Positions 5,694 through 5,694 of a stretch of 5,694 nt of DNA are shown in pieces. How positions within the stretch are numbered: position 1 is the stretch's first letter; each line of letters begins with the position of its first letter. The notes beneath the pieces are model-generated. The model had not been told where the DNA came from. It saw only the letters and a program-made list of their open reading frames with translations, and did no database searches. The position numbers and the translations under genes are program-made. Location: the NCBI GenBank assembly GCA_028691095.1, contig JAQUZZ010000113.1, positions 1 to 5,694 of the forward strand, read 5' to 3'. This stretch comes from Alistipes sp. (GTDB lineage Bacteria > Bacteroidota > Bacteroidia > Bacteroidales > Rikenellaceae).

Positions 5694-5694
5694 C

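Overview
The window looks like chromosome from a member of the Bacteroidota, most likely the order Bacteroidales. The evidence is a 6-bladed beta-propeller protein of the Bacteroides type followed by a DUF1573 lipoprotein, a short (724-residue) RNase R, a TAnnTTTG-type promoter element upstream of rnr, and weak or absent Shine-Dalgarno sequences. I cannot name the genus. No mobile-element gene, tRNA, rRNA or CRISPR array is visible.

Layout. On the plus strand, 1-896 is the 3' part of a beta-propeller gene, followed 18 bases later by a small DUF1573 lipoprotein gene (915-1316); the two are probably one operon. A 328-bp convergent intergenic region (1317-1644) is packed with palindromes: a G/C-rich hairpin, a 9-bp hairpin, a perfect 25-bp inverted repeat with a 31-base centre, and an 18-bp stem that is probably the rnr terminator. 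On the minus strand, 1645-3819 is a complete rnr gene. Next comes a 548-bp non-coding region (3820-4367). It holds the rnr leader with several hairpins and a candidate promoter, then a cluster of DnaA-box-like 9-mers, then the terminator of the next gene. On the minus strand, 4368-5693 is the 3' part of a gene for a membrane-anchored iron-sulfur protein of the HdrD/GlcF type, with two ferredoxin [4Fe-4S] motifs and two complete CCG domains.

How the parts relate. The propeller and DUF1573 proteins probably act together in the cell envelope, in an unknown role. RNase R (RNA decay) and the Fe-S oxidoreductase (electron transfer at the membrane) have no obvious functional link and are separated by a terminator. 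The most notable feature is the DnaA-box cluster at 4017-4295: three perfect TTATNCACA matches plus a tandem pair of one-mismatch copies, in a non-coding stretch with strong G-over-C skew. It is a candidate replication origin or DnaA-binding locus. The second is the perfect 25-bp inverted repeat, which could be a minimal MITE-like element. I found no clear new multi-gene system.
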